Positions 39,563 through 41,032 of a stretch of 41,032 nt of DNA are shown here, one piece after another (the stretch's first letter is position 1; each line of letters begins with the position of its first letter). This DNA is from Nonomuraea zeae (GTDB lineage: Bacteria; Actinomycetota; Actinomycetes; Streptosporangiales; Streptosporangiaceae). The notes beneath the pieces are model-generated. The model was not told the origin of the DNA. It ran no database searches and saw nothing but the letters and a program-made list of their open reading frames with translations. The DNA is taken from contig NZ_VCKX01000089.1 in assembly GCF_005889725.1 (NCBI RefSeq), forward strand, positions 1-41,032, in the 5' to 3' direction. Both the position numbers and the translations under genes were made by a program.

Positions 39563-40507
39563 GTGGTCAAACAGGCGTCGGCCTGGGTGGAGTCCCCGCT
39601 CCAGATGCTGTGCGCCATCGAGGCCCACCATGCCGGGCTCCTCGGTCCCGCGACCGCCGTCGTACCGCGCGCGGGGCTGCGGCCCCTGACGGCGACGCGG
39701 CGGGAGCTGGGCTCTTTCGTGCTGCCCGGCGGTCTGGAGCTGGCGGAGCCGCGTGAGCGCATGCCCAGGCGCGTGCAGGCCGTCGGCGACGCCTTCTCGG
39801 GCCGGGTCCAGGTGCGCTGGCTCGTCTCCGTGCCCGGCCGCGTCGTGATCGTGGACGACGGGCTGGCCACGATCCGGCTGCTCGAACTGCTGGCCGAAGG
39901 GCCGTACCGGCCGCTCCTGCGGGCCCGCGCGCGGCCGGGCCGGCTGCGCTCCGCGCTGGGCCTGGCCGCCGCGCTGCGCCTGCGCATGAGCGAGGTGTCG
40001 GTCTTCACCGCGCTGCCCGTCGGCGACAAGCTGGCCGAGGCCGTCCGCGCGGCGGGCGTCGACCTCGTACGCCACGACTTCGCCTGGCTGCGGGCCCAGC
40101 CGCCGAACGCGGAGGGACCCGCGGAGCGCACGGTCGTCCTCGGCACCTCGCTCGTCCGCAACGGCCTCGTGCACCGCGACCGCTACCTGCGCTGGCTGAC
40201 CGAGCTGGCGTCGCGGGAGCCGCTGGCCTACTACCCGCACCGCCGCGAGGACCCCGTGGACGTCGCGCTGATCCGGGAGCGCCCCGGGATCACCGTCCAC
40301 GACGCCGGCGCCCCCGCCGAGCTGACGCTGCGCGGCCTGGACGCCGGCCAGCGCGTGCTCAGCCTCCCCTCGACCGCGATCACCTCGCTGCGGGTGCTGC
40401 TCAGCCCGCGCGGTGTCGCCGTCGAGCCCGTCGACGTTCCCGATGACTGGTGGACCAGCAGGGCGGCCCCCGCCCTGCGATCACATTTGACTGGAGTGTC
40501 TGGGTGA
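39563..40507 (+). CDS. Polysialyltransferase-like (POLYST) surface-glycan protein
   Basis: 314 residues. The beginning ASAWVESPLQMLCAIEAHH resembles the start of bacterial sialyl/polysialyltransferase-like proteins, and LGTSLVRNGLVHRDRYLRWL, YYPHRRED and VLSLPSTAITSLRVLL fit the later part of that fold. No metal-type DxD. Assignment is tentative. The GTG at 39563 has GGAGGG six bases upstream. It overlaps the next gene (GTGA), a DUF6716 protein also associated with sialic-acid-type clusters in actinomycetes, so a capsule or surface-glycan cluster may begin here. Confidence 0.55.
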   Translation: MVKQASAWVESPLQMLCAIEAHHAGLLGPATAVVPRAGLRPLTATRRELGSFVLPGGLELAEPRERMPRRVQAVGDAFSGRVQVRWLVSVPGRVVIVDDGLATIRLLELLAEGPYRPLLRARARPGRLRSALGLAAALRLRMSEVSVFTALPVGDKLAEAVRAAGVDLVRHDFAWLRAQPPNAEGPAERTVVLGTSLVRNGLVHRDRYLRWLTELASREPLAYYPHRREDPVDVALIRERPGITVHDAGAPAELTLRGLDAGQRVLSLPSTAITSLRVLLSPRGVAVEPVDVPDDWWTSRAAPALRSHLTGVSG

Positions 40508-41032
40508 GAGTGCTGGCGGTCGCCGACTCCGACTCGTATCTGAAATGGGCGGCCTGCCTGCTCGGCGACCTGCCCGCGGGCTGCGTGACGGAGCTGGTCG
40601 TGGTGCGCACGCCGATCGTGCCCTCGCCGGAGCAGATCGCCGCCGCCGTGAACGGCAGCGTGCACGGCGGCGCGAGCGGCAGCGCGCACGGCCGTGTCAG
40701 CGGCGGCGTGCTCGGCGGAGGCGGTGCGAGCGGGCTGGAGGCACCCCCGGCGGTGCTGTCGGCGCGCTCCGTGCGGCGGCTGGCCGAGCGGACGCGGCCC
40801 GACGTGATCCTCGTGGCCTGCACGGGTCCCGTGGTGGACGTGCTGGTGTCAGAGGTGCTCGCCGGGCTGCGGCCGCGGCCGGTGTTCGTCAGCGGGCTGC
40901 CGGGCATCTCGGTGCCCGCGACGGAGAAGGCGTGGCTGTTCCGCAGCGGCTGCGACCTGTTCGTGGTGCACAGCGAGCGGGAGGCGGCCGAGTTCGCCGA
41001 GATCGCCGACCGGCTCGGCGGGGGAGGGGCGG
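40504..41032 (+). CDS. DUF6716-type putative glycosyltransferase (partial)
   Basis: The first 176 codons are present, the rest is beyond the window. N-terminus MRVLAVADSDSYLKWAACLL and the segments LVVVRTPIVPS, DVILVACTGPVVDVLV, VFVSGLPGISVPATEKAWLF and CDLFVVHSEREAAEFA match the pattern I know for DUF6716 proteins. A low-complexity Gly/Ser/His insert (about residues 50-78) interrupts the fold between the second and third segments. The start is a GTG at 40504 overlapping the previous stop. Function is presumed glycosyl transfer but not shown. Confidence 0.7.
   Translation, partial: MRVLAVADSDSYLKWAACLLGDLPAGCVTELVVVRTPIVPSPEQIAAAVNGSVHGGASGSAHGRVSGGVLGGGGASGLEAPPAVLSARSVRRLAERTRPDVILVACTGPVVDVLVSEVLAGLRPRPVFVSGLPGISVPATEKAWLFRSGCDLFVVHSEREAAEFAEIADRLGGGGA

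Overview
The window is very GC-rich, with frequent GTG starts, several genes that seem to lack a Shine-Dalgarno sequence, and families typical of high-GC Gram-positive bacteria: a SigR-type thioredoxin promoter, an RskA-like anti-sigma factor, a class II DAHP synthase, a DUF574-type methyltransferase, a c-di-AMP riboswitch before a cell-wall hydrolase, and a CebR-type cellobiose operon. It reads as chromosome of a filamentous actinomycete. Streptosporangiales or Streptomyces relatives fit best, but the exact lineage is inference. There is no rRNA, tRNA, CRISPR array, insertion sequence or phage module.

Layout. 1-4.8 kb (minus strand): cydA-cydB-cydD-cydC, a cytochrome bd oxidase and its assembly ABC exporter. 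Both oxidase subunits are unusually short. A PadR regulator is divergent, and a palindromic operator lies between. 5.2-7.1 kb: a HAAS-like membrane protein convergent with PadR, then an operon of VOC protein, ArsR repressor and SRPBCC protein with an operator inside its promoter. 7.1-13.1 kb: a pentapeptide-repeat membrane protein, a secreted ExeM/NucH-type nuclease, thioredoxin, and a divergent MFS/LysR pair. 13.1-20.3 kb: a methyltransferase, DAHP synthase, an FAD monooxygenase, an anti-sigma factor with no sigma partner, and a secreted M64 metallopeptidase.

20.2-28.0 kb (minus strand): cebE-cebF-cebG-bglC-cebR, followed by aldose 1-epimerase and a kinase-like phosphotransferase. Two perfect CebR boxes precede cebE. 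The lipoprotein and permeases import cello-oligosaccharides, the GH1 enzyme hydrolyses them, and CebR represses until substrate is present. No transporter ATPase is encoded here. A 738-base gap follows and holds four copies of a 23-bp tandem repeat.

28.5-37.4 kb: a nucleotide-sugar dehydrogenase; an ECF42-type sigma factor behind its DGPF partner, with a matching promoter; a TetR repressor divergent from an FMN reductase/MFS exporter pair across a nested palindromic operator; a LysR/hydrolase divergent pair; and a secreted CHAP protein under a c-di-AMP riboswitch. 37.6-41.0 kb: Gfo/Idh/MocA and aldo/keto reductases, then the edge of a possible surface-glycan cluster (polysialyltransferase-like protein and DUF6716 protein), cut by the window end.

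Most loci are known families. The less ordinary material is regulatory (many compact palindromes between divergent genes) plus the reduced cytochrome bd, the orphan anti-sigma factor, the pentapeptide-repeat membrane protein and the tandem repeats. I did not find a clearly new multi-gene system.
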